Shown here in pieces: positions 8,507 through 18,082 of a DNA stretch of 64,000 nt. The notes under the pieces are model-generated. The model made no database searches. It was not told the DNA's origin and worked only from the letters and a program-made list of their open reading frames with translations. The position numbers and the translations under genes are program-made. The DNA is from Desertimonas sp963733085 (GTDB taxonomy: Bacteria; Actinomycetota; Acidimicrobiia; Acidimicrobiales; Ilumatobacteraceae): assembly GCA_963733085.1 (NCBI GenBank), contig CAVTBY010000002.1, positions 1 to 64,000 on the forward strand. Direction: 5' to 3'. Within the stretch, counting starts at the first letter, position 1. Every line of letters starts with the position of its first letter.

Positions 8507-10173
8507 GACCTCTGCGCGTCGGGAATTGTTCGGGTTTCTACGGGGATCGCTTCGCCGCCGTGCGGGAGATGCTCGACGGCGGCGAGCTCGACGTCCTCAC
8601 CGGCGACTACCTCGCCGAGCTGACGATGCTCATCCTCGGTCGGGACCGGCTGAAGGATCCAACGCTCGGCTACGCCAAGACGTTCCTCGCTCAGATGGAA
8701 GAGTCGCTCGGGCTCGCCGTCGAGCGAGGCGTCAGGATCGTCACCAACGCCGGTGGGCTCAACCCCGCCGGGCTCGCCAAGCGACTTCGTGATCTGGCCA
8801 CTTCGCTCGGTATCGACGCCTCCGTCGCCCACGTCGAGGGCGACGACCTCCTGCCCCGCGCCGACGAACTCGGCCTCGGCTCACCCCTCGCCGCCAATGC
8901 CTACCTCGGCGCGTGGGGGATCGTCGCCTGCCTTGCCGATGGTGCCGACGTCGTGGTCACCGGGCGGGTGACTGACGCATCGCTCGTCGTCGGCCCGGCG
9001 GCGGCGCACTTCGGTTGGGCGCCGACGGACTACGACGCCCTCGCCGGTGCCACTGCCGCCGGCCACGTCATCGAGTGCAGCGCCCAGGCAACCGGCGGCA
9101 ACTATGCGTTCTTCACGGAGATCGGCGACCTCCATCGTCCCGGCTTCCCGATCGCCGAACTCAACGGCGACGGCACGAGCGTCATCACCAAGCACGAGGG
9201 CACGGGCGGGGCGGTGACGACGGAGACCGTGACGGCGCAGTTGCTCTACGAGATCACCGGGGCGCGCTACGCCGGACCGGACGTGACGACTCGGTTCGAC
9301 ACGATCACGCTCGACGCCGATGGGCCCGATCGGGTGCGCATCAGCGGCGTGCGCGGTGAGCCGCCTCCGCCGACGCTCAAGGCCGGCCTGGCGACGCTCG
9401 GCGGGTTTCGCAACGAGGTCGTCTTCGTCCTCACCGGCCTCGACATCGAGGCCAAGGCGGCGCTCGTCCAGGACCAACTCAGCGGCTTCGCCGCCGCGTG
9501 GACGCTGGCCCGCACCGATCACCTCGACGCCGCCTCCGAGCAGGAGGCCAGCGCCCTGCTTCACGGCGTGGTGCGCAGCGCCGACCCGAAGGCGATCGGC
9601 CGGGCGTTCAGTGGCGCCGCCGTTGAACTGGCGTTGGCGTCGTACCCCGGCTTCCACCTCACCGCCCCGCCGGGCGATGCCGCGCCGTATGGCGTGTTCA
9701 CCGCCGCGTACGTCGCGGCCACCGACGTCGACCACGTCGCCGTGCTCAGCGATGGCACTCGAGTTGCCGTCGACCCGCCGGCCGAGTCAGCGGCCCTCGC
9801 CGAAGTCCCCGAGCCGACGCTTCCCGCGCCGCCGGATGGCCCGACCCGCCGCGCTCCGCTCGGCGCGGTGGCCGGCGCCCGCTCAGGCGACAAGGGAGGC
9901 AGCGCCAACGTCGGGGTGTGGGCGCGTACCGACGAAGCGTGGCCGTGGCTGGCGAACGCCCTCACCGTGGACGAGGTGCGCCGCCTGCTCCCCGAGACGG
10001 CGTCGTCGCCGGTCACCCGTCACGTCCTTCCCAACCTGCGCGCCCTCAACTTCGTCATCGACGGGCTGCTCGGCGAGGGTGTCGCGTCGCAGGCCCGCTT
10101 CGACCCACAAGCGAAAGCCCTCGGCGAGTGGTTGCGCTCGCGCCACGTCGACATCCCCGAGGCGTTGCTGTGA
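8503..10173 (+). CDS. atuA: AtuA-family acyclic terpene utilisation protein (DUF1446)
   Basis: 556 residues. The N-terminal DUF1446 core is recognisable by RVGNCSGFYGDRFAAVREML, DVLTGDYLAELTML and RIVTNAGGLNPAGLAKRL. The C-terminal AtuA-like domain begins near APLGAVAGARSGDKGGSANVG. AtuA is required for citronellol/geraniol catabolism in Pseudomonas, where its exact reaction is not settled. Here it overlaps its neighbours by GTGA on both sides, directly before an acyl-CoA carboxylase, which supports a role in branched acyl-CoA processing. In actinobacteria the same gene set may act on other branched acids. Confidence 0.85.
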   Translation: MRPLRVGNCSGFYGDRFAAVREMLDGGELDVLTGDYLAELTMLILGRDRLKDPTLGYAKTFLAQMEESLGLAVERGVRIVTNAGGLNPAGLAKRLRDLATSLGIDASVAHVEGDDLLPRADELGLGSPLAANAYLGAWGIVACLADGADVVVTGRVTDASLVVGPAAAHFGWAPTDYDALAGATAAGHVIECSAQATGGNYAFFTEIGDLHRPGFPIAELNGDGTSVITKHEGTGGAVTTETVTAQLLYEITGARYAGPDVTTRFDTITLDADGPDRVRISGVRGEPPPPTLKAGLATLGGFRNEVVFVLTGLDIEAKAALVQDQLSGFAAAWTLARTDHLDAASEQEASALLHGVVRSADPKAIGRAFSGAAVELALASYPGFHLTAPPGDAAPYGVFTAAYVAATDVDHVAVLSDGTRVAVDPPAESAALAEVPEPTLPAPPDGPTRRAPLGAVAGARSGDKGGSANVGVWARTDEAWPWLANALTVDEVRRLLPETASSPVTRHVLPNLRALNFVIDGLLGEGVASQARFDPQAKALGEWLRSRHVDIPEALL

Positions 10174-11768
10174 GTGTTCTCGCCACCCGCATCGACGTCG
10201 GGTCGCCCGAGTTCGCAGCCAACCGCGAGGCGACGCTCGCCAAACTCGTCGAGATCGATGCCGAACACGCCAAGGCGATCGCCGGCGGCGGGGCGAAGTA
10301 CACCGAGCGGCACCACAAGCGCGGCAAGCTGCTCGCCCGCGAGCGCATCGAGCTGCTGGTCGACGAGGATGCCCCGTTCCTCGAGCTCAGCCCGCTGGCG
10401 GCGTACGGCACCGACTACACGGTCGGCGCCAGCGTCGTCACCGGCATCGGCGTCGTCAGCGGCGTCGAGTGCCTGATCAGCGCCAGCGATCCGACGGTGC
10501 GCGGCGGGTCGAGCAACCCGTACACGCTGCGCAAGGCGTTCCGCGCCGCCGACATCGCCTTCGAGAACCGCCTGCCGACGATCCATCTCGTCGAGTCCGG
10601 CGGCGCCGACCTGCCGACGCAGAAGGACATCTTCATCCCCGGCGGGCGCACGTTCCGCGACCTCACTCGAGCGTCGGCGCACGGGATCCCGTCGGTCGCT
10701 CTCGTGTTCGGCAACTCGACGGCGGGCGGCGCCTACCTGCCGGGGATGTCCGACCACGTCGTCATGGTCAAGGACCGCGCCAAGGTGTTCCTCGCCGGAC
10801 CGCCGCTGCTGAAGATGGCGACGGGGGAGGAAGCCGACGACGAGTCGCTCGGCGGCGCCGAGATGCACTCGCGGATCTCCGGCCTGTCCGACCACCTCGC
10901 CGCCGACGAGCTCGATGCCATCCGCCTCGGGCGGCGCATCGTTGCTCGCCTCAACTGGCGCAAGCTCGGACCGCCGCCCGTGACCGACATCGCCCCGCCA
11001 GCGCACGACGAGGAGGACCTTCTCGGCCTCGTGCCCGCCGACCTCAAGACTCCGTTCGACCCGCGGGAGGTCATCGCCCGCATCGTCGACGGCTCCGAGT
11101 TCGACGAGTTCAAGCCGCTTTACGGCTCGTCGCTCGTGACCGGTTGGGCTCGCCTGCACGGCTACCCGCTGGGCATCCTCGCCAACGCCCGCGGCGTGCT
11201 GTTCAGCGAGGAGTCGCAGAAGGCGACGCAGTTCATCCAGCTCGCCAATCGCGCCGACACCCCGTTGCTGTTCCTCCAGAACACCACCGGGTACATGGTC
11301 GGCAAGGAGTACGAGCAGCGCGGGATCATCAAGCACGGGGCGATGATGATCAACGCCGTCACCAACTCGACGGTGCCGCACTTCACCGTCACGCTCGGCG
11401 CGTCCTACGGCGCAGGCAACTACGGCATGTGTGGCCGGGCATACGGACCGCGCTTCCTGTTCAGCTGGCCGAGCGCCAAGTCGGCGGTGATGGGTCCGCA
11501 ACAGCTTGCCGGCGTGCTGTCGATCGTCGCCCGGCAGGCCGCCGCCGCTCGCGGCGAGGACTACGACGAGGACGCGGACGCGGCGATGCGTGCAGTCGTC
11601 GAGGATCAGATCGAGCGCGAGTCGGACGCCCTCGTGATGTCCGGGATGCTCTACGACGACGGGATCATCGATCCGCGCGACACGCGCACCGTGCTCGGCA
11701 TCGCCCTCTCGGTCGCCCACAACGCACCGGTCCGCGGCACCGAGCGCTACGGAGTCTTCCGCCCGTGA
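10170..11768 (+). CDS. Acyl-CoA carboxylase beta subunit (geranyl/methylcrotonyl-CoA type)
   Basis: 532-residue carboxyltransferase. Both crotonase-fold halves are present: the N-half has NPYTLRKAFRAADIAFENRL and ESGGADLPTQ, the C-half has LLFLQNTTGYMVGKEYEQRG and SYGAGNYGMCGRAYGPRFLF. 'Q-N-(T/I)-TG-(Y/F)-MVG' with 'GAGNYGM' is typical of 3-methylcrotonyl- and geranyl-CoA carboxylases rather than propionyl-CoA carboxylases. It transfers carboxyl from biotin to the acyl-CoA. GTG start overlaps the AtuA stop, and its stop overlaps the alpha-subunit GTG. The preferred acyl-CoA cannot be decided from sequence; the AtuA neighbour favours a terpenoid-derived one. Confidence 0.88.
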   Translation: MSVLATRIDVGSPEFAANREATLAKLVEIDAEHAKAIAGGGAKYTERHHKRGKLLARERIELLVDEDAPFLELSPLAAYGTDYTVGASVVTGIGVVSGVECLISASDPTVRGGSSNPYTLRKAFRAADIAFENRLPTIHLVESGGADLPTQKDIFIPGGRTFRDLTRASAHGIPSVALVFGNSTAGGAYLPGMSDHVVMVKDRAKVFLAGPPLLKMATGEEADDESLGGAEMHSRISGLSDHLAADELDAIRLGRRIVARLNWRKLGPPPVTDIAPPAHDEEDLLGLVPADLKTPFDPREVIARIVDGSEFDEFKPLYGSSLVTGWARLHGYPLGILANARGVLFSEESQKATQFIQLANRADTPLLFLQNTTGYMVGKEYEQRGIIKHGAMMINAVTNSTVPHFTVTLGASYGAGNYGMCGRAYGPRFLFSWPSAKSAVMGPQQLAGVLSIVARQAAAARGEDYDEDADAAMRAVVEDQIERESDALVMSGMLYDDGIIDPRDTRTVLGIALSVAHNAPVRGTERYGVFRP

Positions 11769-13738
11769 CGATCCGCTCGATTCTCGTGGCCAATCGGGGC
11801 GAGATTGCCCGGCGGGTGATGCGCACGTGCCGCGATCTCGGCATCGCCCCGGTCGCCGTGTACTCCGACGCCGACGCCCACGCGCCACACGTGCGCGAGG
11901 CCGACGCTGCCGTCGCGTTGCCGGGCAACGCTCCTGCGGACACCTACCTGCGCGGCGACCTGATCATCGACGCGGCCCGCCGCGCAGTCGCCGACGCGAT
12001 CCATCCCGGCTACGGCTTCCTGTCCGAGAACGCCGACTTTGCCGCCGCCGTCGTCGACGCCGGGCTGACCTGGATCGGGCCGCCGGCGGACGCGATCACG
12101 GCAATGGGATCGAAGGTCGAGGCCAAGCGGCTGATGGCAGCGGCCGGCGTACCGGTGCTTCCCGAATTGGCGCCTGGCGCGGTCAGCACCGCCGACCTGC
12201 CCGTGCTCATCAAGGCATCGGCCGGCGGTGGTGGGCGGGGCATGCGCATCGTCGAGTCCCTCGATGCGCTCGATCGCGAGCTCGCCGCGGCCGGGGCCGA
12301 AGCCGCCTCGGCATTCGGCGATGCCACCGTCTTCTGCGAGCCCTACGTGGCGACCGGGCATCACGTCGAGGTGCAGATCGTCGCCGACGAACACGGCACG
12401 GTATGGGCACTCGGCGAGCGCGAGTGCTCGATCCAGCGCCGCCACCAGAAGATCATCGAGGAGGCGCCGTCGCCGCTCGTCGAGCGCGTGCCGGGGATGC
12501 GCGATTCGTTGTTCGCCGCCGCGATCGCCGCGTCGCGGACGATCGGCTACACCGGCGTCGGCACCGTCGAGTTCCTCGCCGCCGACGACGGCACGTTCTT
12601 CTTCCTGGAGATGAACACCCGTCTGCAGGTCGAGCATCCGGTGACCGAGTGCACGACCGGTCTCGATCTCGTGGCCCTGCAGATCGCCATCGCCGAGGGT
12701 GGGCGCCTCGACCCGGAGCCGCCGGCGTCGTCGGGACACGCCATCGAGGCCCGCCTCTACGCCGAGGACCCAGCCGCCGGCTGGCAGCCGCACAGCGGCA
12801 CGCTGCACACGTTCGACGTACCCGGCGTCGGCGCCGAGTTCGCCATCCCACGGAGTCCGGGAATTCGCCTCGACGCCGGGGTCGTTTCCGGCGCGGCCGT
12901 CAGCGTCCACTACGACCCCCTCCTCGCCAAGGTGATCAGTCACGCCCCGACCCGTGGCGAGGCTGCGAGGGCTCTGGCGGGGTCGCTCGCCGGGGCGCGC
13001 ATCCACGGCGTCGTCACCAACCGCGACCTTCTCGTGCGCACGCTGCGCCACGCGGCATTCCTCGCCGGCGACACCAACACGACCTTCTTCGATCGCCACG
13101 GCCTCGCGACGCTTGCCGAACCGCTCGCCGGTAAGGACGGCGTGAGGCTCGCGGCGCTGGCCGCCGCCCTCGCCGACGCCGCCCGCAACCGCGCCGGGGC
13201 GCCGGTGCTCGGCGCCGCGCCGAGCGGATGGCGCAGCGTGGCGAGCGCGCCCCAGCGCAAGTCTTACGAGAGTCGCGACGGCGAGATCGACGTCGACTAC
13301 CGACTCACCCGCGATGGCCTGGTCGCCGACGGGTTCGCGGATGTCACGCTGATCGAGGCGTCGCCGGACCGAGTCGTCCTCGAGGTCGACCGTGTCACGC
13401 GGGCTTTCAGCGTCATCGCCGTAGGACCCGACCGGTACGTGGACTCGTCACTCGGCGCGGTGACCCTGCGCCGGGTCGAGCGCTTCGGCGACCCCGCCGC
13501 TCACGTCGCTGCCGGCTCGTTGGTTGCCCCGATGCCTGGCGCCGTGGCACGCGTCGTCGTCGCCGTTGGCGACCGGGTCGAGCGCGGTCAACCCCTGCTG
13601 TGGATGGAGGCGATGAAGATGCAACACCAGATCGACGCCCCGGTCACCGGTGTCGTCACCGAGCTACCCGTAGAGGTCGGCGAGCAGGTCGACGTCGGCG
13701 CCGTGCTGGCTGTCGTGGAACCGGAATGCGAGGGCTAG
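11765..13738 (+). CDS. Acyl-CoA carboxylase alpha subunit (biotin carboxylase + BCCP)
   Basis: 657 residues. The biotin carboxylase part starts RSILVANRGEIARRVMRTCR and shows the ATP-grasp glycine loop KASAGGGGRGMR, the ExE metal region FFFLEMNTRLQVEHPVTE and the usual length. The C-terminal biotinyl domain has the biotin-acceptor tetrapeptide in LWMEAMKMQH about 50 residues from the end. It carboxylates its own biotin and hands it to the beta subunit encoded just upstream (GTGA overlap). The ORF is open far upstream of GTG 11765, but that is shadow coding of the neighbours. Confidence 0.9.
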   Translation: MTIRSILVANRGEIARRVMRTCRDLGIAPVAVYSDADAHAPHVREADAAVALPGNAPADTYLRGDLIIDAARRAVADAIHPGYGFLSENADFAAAVVDAGLTWIGPPADAITAMGSKVEAKRLMAAAGVPVLPELAPGAVSTADLPVLIKASAGGGGRGMRIVESLDALDRELAAAGAEAASAFGDATVFCEPYVATGHHVEVQIVADEHGTVWALGERECSIQRRHQKIIEEAPSPLVERVPGMRDSLFAAAIAASRTIGYTGVGTVEFLAADDGTFFFLEMNTRLQVEHPVTECTTGLDLVALQIAIAEGGRLDPEPPASSGHAIEARLYAEDPAAGWQPHSGTLHTFDVPGVGAEFAIPRSPGIRLDAGVVSGAAVSVHYDPLLAKVISHAPTRGEAARALAGSLAGARIHGVVTNRDLLVRTLRHAAFLAGDTNTTFFDRHGLATLAEPLAGKDGVRLAALAAALADAARNRAGAPVLGAAPSGWRSVASAPQRKSYESRDGEIDVDYRLTRDGLVADGFADVTLIEASPDRVVLEVDRVTRAFSVIAVGPDRYVDSSLGAVTLRRVERFGDPAAHVAAGSLVAPMPGAVARVVVAVGDRVERGQPLLWMEAMKMQHQIDAPVTGVVTELPVEVGEQVDVGAVLAVVEPECEG

Positions 13739-14899
13739 ATGGACTTTACCGAAACCAGTGAGCAGCAGGAGCTGCGCCGCGTCGTCGCCGAGCTGTCGGC
13801 GAAGTACGGCTGGGAGTACGCCCGCGCCAAAGCGGCCGGGCACGAGCCGATGGCCGAGCTGTGGGACGAGGCCGGCAAGCTCGGCTTCCTCGGCGTCAAT
13901 CTGCCCGTCGAGTTTGGCGGCGGTGGCGCCGGGATGTACGAGCTGGCGATCGTCGCCGAGGAGCTCAACGCCGGCGGCACCGGGCTGCTGATGATGGTTG
14001 TCTCGCCGGCGATCGTCGGGACGATCCTCACGCGCTTCGGGACGGATGACCAGCGCGCTCGGTGGTTGCCCGGTCTTGCCAGCGGCGAGTCGATCATCGC
14101 CTTCGCGATCACCGAGGCCGACGCCGGGTCGAACTCGCACCGGATCACCACGACGGCCCGCCGCGATGGCTCGGACTGGATCCTCGCTGGGCGCAAGACG
14201 TTCATCTCCGGAGTCGACCAAGCCGACGCAGTGCTGGTTGTGGGTCGTACCGAGAATGCTCGTGACGGGACGTTGCAGCCGGCGCTGTTCCTGATGCCGA
14301 CGGACTCGCCTGGGTTCGAGTTCACGCCGATCGAGATGGACATCACGATGGCCGATCGGCAGTTCCAGCTGTTTCTCGACGATGTCCGCCTGCCGTCGGA
14401 GTCACTCGTCGGTGAGGATCCCGACACCGCGCTGTGGCAGCTGTTCGCCGGGCTCAACCCGGAGCGGATCATGGCTGCGGCGGGGAGCATCGGCAGCGCC
14501 CGCTATGCACTCGACAAGGCCGTCGACTATGCCAAGCAGCGCCAGGTGTGGGACGTTCCGATCGGTGCTCACCAGGGGATCTCCCATCCGCTGGCGCAGA
14601 TCAAGGTCGAGATGGAGCTGGCCAAGCTGATGCTCCAGAAAGCAGCGACGATCTACGACGCCGGCGACGACCGCGGTGCAGGCGAAGCGGCGAACATGGC
14701 CAAGTACGCCGCTGCCGAAGTCGCCGTGCGGGCCATCGATCAAGCGGTGCAGACGCACGGTGGCAACGGGCTGGCCAGCGACTACGGGCTCGGGGCGATG
14801 CTCGGTTCGATCCGCCTCGGTCGCATCGCCCCGGTCAGCCGGGAGATGCTGCTCAATTTCGTCGCCCAGTCGAGTCTGGGCTTACCCAGGTCGTACTGA
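13739..14899 (+). CDS. Acyl-CoA dehydrogenase (AtuD/LiuA-like)
   Basis: 386 residues of standard acyl-CoA dehydrogenase layout: alpha N-domain MDFTETSEQQELRRVVAEL, mid beta-domain AFAITEADAGSNSHRITTTA with the FAD/substrate loop, and the C-domain HGGNGLASDYGLGAML. FAD-dependent alpha,beta-desaturation feeds the carboxylase. Start follows the alpha-subunit TAG directly (TAGATG), so it is the last catabolic gene of this operon. In the terpene route it would match citronellyl-CoA dehydrogenase; an isovaleryl-type substrate is equally possible. Confidence 0.85.
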   Translation: MDFTETSEQQELRRVVAELSAKYGWEYARAKAAGHEPMAELWDEAGKLGFLGVNLPVEFGGGGAGMYELAIVAEELNAGGTGLLMMVVSPAIVGTILTRFGTDDQRARWLPGLASGESIIAFAITEADAGSNSHRITTTARRDGSDWILAGRKTFISGVDQADAVLVVGRTENARDGTLQPALFLMPTDSPGFEFTPIEMDITMADRQFQLFLDDVRLPSESLVGEDPDTALWQLFAGLNPERIMAAAGSIGSARYALDKAVDYAKQRQVWDVPIGAHQGISHPLAQIKVEMELAKLMLQKAATIYDAGDDRGAGEAANMAKYAAAEVAVRAIDQAVQTHGGNGLASDYGLGAMLGSIRLGRIAPVSREMLLNFVAQSSLGLPRSY

Positions 14900-14990
14900 A
14901 GTGAGGGCTCGCCTGACTGATCCGTGGGTGTGGCCGCTCGCTGCGTCGCGGTTGCATGCTCTGGAAGCTGTCGTTGCTGCGGGTGCCGAC

Positions 14991-15120
14991 AAGTGCCGAC
15001 GCAGCGGTACCAGAACGGGCCGTGTCGTCGGCACTTCGGACTCTTCCCGCGGCTGGCGCCTCGAGAGGCGGAAACCGCCCGCTTCCGGAGCCAACGCGCA
15101 CGACTGGCGCGACGAGTGGA
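14991..15120. repeat. Family C repeat, copy 1 (hairpin plus conserved tail)
   Basis: A 10-bp inverted repeat AAGTGCCGAC (14991-15000) and GTCGGCACTT (15027-15036) encloses exactly 26 bp. It is followed by CGGACTCTTCCCGCG and a tail containing GGAAACCGC and CCAACGCGC. Copy 2 at 51158-51330 has identical arms, the same 26-bp spacer and a related tail. It fills most of the 243-bp gap between the acyl-CoA dehydrogenase and the TetR gene. Confidence 0.7.
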
Positions 15121-15142
15121 CTCACGGAATCGTGCGCAACGC

Positions 15143-15757
15143 GTGAACGCCAATATTCGCGAGCCGCAGCAGGAACGCAGCCGGGCGACACGTCAGGCGC
15201 TGCTCGTCGCCGCCATCGAGTCGCTCGGCGAACTCGGCTGGGGCGGCACGACGGTGGCCGTCGTCGCCGAGCGTGCCGGCGTCTCGCGTGGGGCCTCGCA
15301 GCATCACTTCCCGACGCGTGAGGCGCTGTTCACGGCCGCCATCGATGAGTTGATGACGGCGTGGATCGACGACATCCGCCGCCAGCGCGACGAGCTGCCG
15401 GCGGGCCCCGGCCGGATCCGTGCCGTGGTCGAGCGGGTCGTCGACGTGTACACCGGGCCGCTGTTCCGAGCCGCGCTCGAGCTGTGGGTCGCCGCCGCCG
15501 CCGACCCGCAGCTACGCCAGCAGATCGCCCCGTTCGAGCGGCGCATCGGTCGTGAGGCACACCGCGTCGTCGTCGAACTGCTCGACGCCGACGAGTCCGA
15601 GCCCGGCGTGCGCGAGGCGATCCAAGCGACCCTCGACCTCGCCCGCGGTCTCGGCCTCGCCACGTTGCTGTCCGACGACCGCCGCCGGCGCGAGGCGATC
15701 GTCGCCTACTGGGTCACCACACTCGAACCAACCCTCTCCCGTCGGAGTGTTTCGTGA
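15143..15757 (+). CDS. TetR-family regulator of the acyl-CoA/terpene operon
   Basis: 204 residues. The TetR DNA-binding domain is clear: RSRATRQALLVAAIESLGEL, then TTVAVVAERAGVSRGASQHH and FPTREALFTAAI. The GTG at 15143 is chosen because it gives the short N-terminus normal for TetR proteins. It follows the catabolic genes on the same strand after a 243-bp gap holding family C DNA, and its 3' end runs into a family B element. Effector probably an acyl-CoA of the pathway, by analogy with AtuR; this is inference. Confidence 0.8.
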   Translation: MNANIREPQQERSRATRQALLVAAIESLGELGWGGTTVAVVAERAGVSRGASQHHFPTREALFTAAIDELMTAWIDDIRRQRDELPAGPGRIRAVVERVVDVYTGPLFRAALELWVAAAADPQLRQQIAPFERRIGREAHRVVVELLDADESEPGVREAIQATLDLARGLGLATLLSDDRRRREAIVAYWVTTLEPTLSRRSVS

Positions 15758-15822
15758 CGATGGAGTGTTTCGTGACGACACGCCCCGCACGAAACACTCC
15801 GTCAGCAGCAAACACTCCGATG
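15743..15822. repeat. Family B nested palindromic repeat, copy 1
   Basis: Four arms in the order CGGAGTGTTTCGTGACGA, TGGAGTGTTTCGTGACGA, then the complementary ACGAAACACTCC and AAACACTCCGATG, giving a hairpin nested within a hairpin. It overlaps the last codons of the TetR gene and ends 8 bp before the pcaC stop on the opposite strand, so it lies between converging genes and may terminate both. Confidence 0.85.
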
Positions 15823-15829
15823 GGGAACG

Positions 15830-16207
15830 TCAACCTTCGTCGGCGAGGGTTTCCTTGGCGACGGCGATTGCCGCGTTGGCGGCGGGGATGCCGGCGTAGA
15901 CGGCGGTGTGCATGATCACCTCGGTGATCTCTGCGGGCGTGAGGCCGTTGCGCAACCCGGCGCGGATGTGCATCGCCAGCTCTCGCTCCTGACGTAGGGC
16001 GGTGAGCAGGGCGATCGTCACGAACGAGCGGGTCCGGCGGTCGAGTTGTTCGTCGCGTGTCCAGATCGAGCCCCAGGCCATCTCGGTGATGAAGCGTTGG
16101 AAGTCGGCGTCGAGCGGTGTGGTCGCCGCCGTCGCCCGATCGACGTGTTCGTCGCCGAGGACCTCCCGACGCACTGCCATCCCGGCGTCGAAACGATCGT
16201 CAGCCAT
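15830..16207 (-). CDS. pcaC: 4-carboxymuconolactone decarboxylase
   Basis: 125 residues, full length for free-standing PcaC. The CMD/AhpD fold motifs are present: GMAVRREVLGDEHVDRA at the start, then EMAWGSIWTRDEQLDRRTRS and the helix LRAGLRNGLTPAEITEVIMH with the conserved Glu and His. It decarboxylates gamma-carboxymuconolactone to beta-ketoadipate enol-lactone. Last gene of the pca operon; its start overlaps pcaD by 8 bp. In many actinobacteria pcaC is fused to pcaD (pcaL); here the two are separate genes. Confidence 0.92.
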   Translation of the reverse strand: MADDRFDAGMAVRREVLGDEHVDRATAATTPLDADFQRFITEMAWGSIWTRDEQLDRRTRSFVTIALLTALRQERELAMHIRAGLRNGLTPAEITEVIMHTAVYAGIPAANAAIAVAKETLADEG

Positions 16208-16970
16208 CGGAACTCCCGTCGAAGTGGGCGGCGAGGATGCGGTTGACCTCGTCGGCTCGCTCCCAGTTCGCCAGGTGAGCCGTCTCGACAGCCTCAATGC
16301 GACTGGCGGGGACCGCTGCGGCGATTGCCTCCAGGTACCGCGGCGGAGTCGCCGGATCGAGAGTGCCGGCGACGACGAGCGTGGCGGCACGAATCTCCGG
16401 CAGCACCGGGTGCAGGTCCATCGCCGCGATCGCCTCGCAGCAACAGGCGTAGCTCTCGGCGTCGGTCGCCCGCAGCATGCGGACGAAGGTGTCGACCTCG
16501 TCGCCATGCTCGGCGGCGTATGCCGGCGACAGCCACCGGCTGACGACCGTGTCGGCGACGGCATCAGTTCCGCCGGCGCGGACCGTCGCCGCCCGCTCGT
16601 GCCACGGTTCGGGTGAATCGAAGCGGGCGCTCGTGCACAGCAACGCCAGACGATCGACCCGCTCCGGGTGTTCGGCCGCCAGCCACATCGCGACCATCGC
16701 CCCTAGCGACAGCCCGACGACGTCCGCGCGGGTGACACCGCTGCGGTCGAGGGCGGCAAGGACGTCGGCACCGAGCCCAGCGATCGAGAGCGGTCCAGAC
16801 ACGGGAGGGCTGGCGCCGTGACCGGGGTGGTCGACGAGGACGCAGTGGCGGTCGTCGCCGAACACGGCGACCTGACGGTCCCACATCGCCGTCGAACTAC
16901 CGAGCGACCCGAGCCACACGACCGGCGGCCCGTGCGGCGCACCGGTGTCGACGACGGCGAGTTCAGTCAT
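16200..16970 (-). CDS. pcaD: 3-oxoadipate enol-lactonase
   Basis: 256-residue alpha/beta hydrolase. The nucleophile elbow GLSLGAM puts the catalytic Ser at residue 88. The oxyanion region WLGSLGSSTAMWD is typical of PcaD, and the catalytic His is in ETAHLANWE (His232). It hydrolyses the enol-lactone to beta-ketoadipate. It lies between pcaB (4-bp overlap) and pcaC (8-bp overlap) in the protocatechuate operon, which fixes the assignment. Confidence 0.9.
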   Translation of the reverse strand: MTELAVVDTGAPHGPPVVWLGSLGSSTAMWDRQVAVFGDDRHCVLVDHPGHGASPPVSGPLSIAGLGADVLAALDRSGVTRADVVGLSLGAMVAMWLAAEHPERVDRLALLCTSARFDSPEPWHERAATVRAGGTDAVADTVVSRWLSPAYAAEHGDEVDTFVRMLRATDAESYACCCEAIAAMDLHPVLPEIRAATLVVAGTLDPATPPRYLEAIAAAVPASRIEAVETAHLANWERADEVNRILAAHFDGSSDG

Positions 16971-18082
16971 GTCGATCGCTCCTTCTCCGCGACCTTGAGG
17001 TTGGCGGCCATGCGGTCGACGTCTACGACGACGCGATCGAGGCTGGTGGCCAGCCAGTCGACCGCTGATCCTCCGGCCCGCAGGAGGGCGTTGAGCGATG
17101 GCCACTCGGCATGCCACGCACCTGCGGCGCGTTCGAACTCGTGACCACTGGCGGCATACAGCAGGGTGGCGACGAGCCCGGGCAGCTGCATCGCCGCGGC
17201 GCGGGCGCAGATCGCCGCCACGGGGTTGTGCTTGTGGGCCATCGACGAGGAGCCGCCCGCACCGTCGGCGCGTTCGACGAGCTCGCCCACGTCGCTGCCC
17301 GCCAGGGCGACGAGCTGGGTGGCGACATCGCCGGCGACGCTGCCGACGAGCCCCCAAACACCAGCGACGCGGGCGATCGGCGTGCGCATCGTGGACCAGG
17401 GTCGATCGGGCACGACGAGCCCGAGCCGCTCGGCCACACCACTCGCGATCTCGGCGGCCTGTGGTCCATACGACGATCCGTCACCTACTGGCCCGCCAAG
17501 CTGGACGGGCAGCGACGCCGCCAGCGACCCCAGCGCGTCGCGCGCTTCACTGACCCCACCGCGCCAACGCCCGGTGACGTTGGTGAACGTCGTTGGCAGG
17601 GCGAACTGACCGAGAGTGCGTCCGATCATCGGTGTCGCACCGTGCTCGTCGGCCAATCGATCAACGAGGTTCACGCAGTCGTCGAGTCGCCGGGTGATGA
17701 GTTCCGCAGCGCGGGAGACGACGACCATCGCTGCCGTGTCGAGGATGTCCTGGCTCGTCGCTCCGCGGTGGACATAGTCGGCAGCATCACCGCCGACTGC
17801 GCCGCGCAGTTGCTCGACGAGTCCGATCACCGGCACGCCACCCAGCTTCGCGGCGTCGGAGACCGCAGCGGCATCGATGCGGTCGAGACGGCACGCCGCG
17901 GTGATCGCCTCGGCAGCGTCGCGGGGGATCTCGCCGACGGTCGATTGGGCGACGGCGAGAGCCGCCTCGACGTCGAGCTGCGCCTGCAGCCACGCCGCCG
18001 CCGACGTCGCTTCGGCGACCGCGCCGCGGGCGACGAGATGGTCGAACGGATCGGCGTCAGATCGCAAGGAACACGGACTCAT
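16967..18082 (-). CDS. pcaB: 3-carboxy-cis,cis-muconate cycloisomerase
   Basis: 371-residue member of the aspartase/fumarase superfamily. The signature loop GSSSMAHKHNP is intact and follows the usual helices; HRGATSQDILDTA near residue 120 carries the conserved His/Thr pair of the active site. It cyclises 3-carboxymuconate to carboxymuconolactone. ATG 18082 is preferred to GTG 18088. The gene overlaps pcaG upstream and pcaD downstream, so translation is coupled. It is somewhat shorter than the 450-residue enzymes of proteobacteria. Confidence 0.9.
   Translation of the reverse strand: MSPCSLRSDADPFDHLVARGAVAEATSAAAWLQAQLDVEAALAVAQSTVGEIPRDAAEAITAACRLDRIDAAAVSDAAKLGGVPVIGLVEQLRGAVGGDAADYVHRGATSQDILDTAAMVVVSRAAELITRRLDDCVNLVDRLADEHGATPMIGRTLGQFALPTTFTNVTGRWRGGVSEARDALGSLAASLPVQLGGPVGDGSSYGPQAAEIASGVAERLGLVVPDRPWSTMRTPIARVAGVWGLVGSVAGDVATQLVALAGSDVGELVERADGAGGSSSMAHKHNPVAAICARAAAMQLPGLVATLLYAASGHEFERAAGAWHAEWPSLNALLRAGGSAVDWLATSLDRVVVDVDRMAANLKVAEKERST

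Noticed and set aside
9320..11764. N-terminal extension of the carboxylase alpha subunit
   Set aside because: The frame is open upstream only because of codon bias; the biotin carboxylase domain begins right after GTG 11765 and real genes occupy the region.
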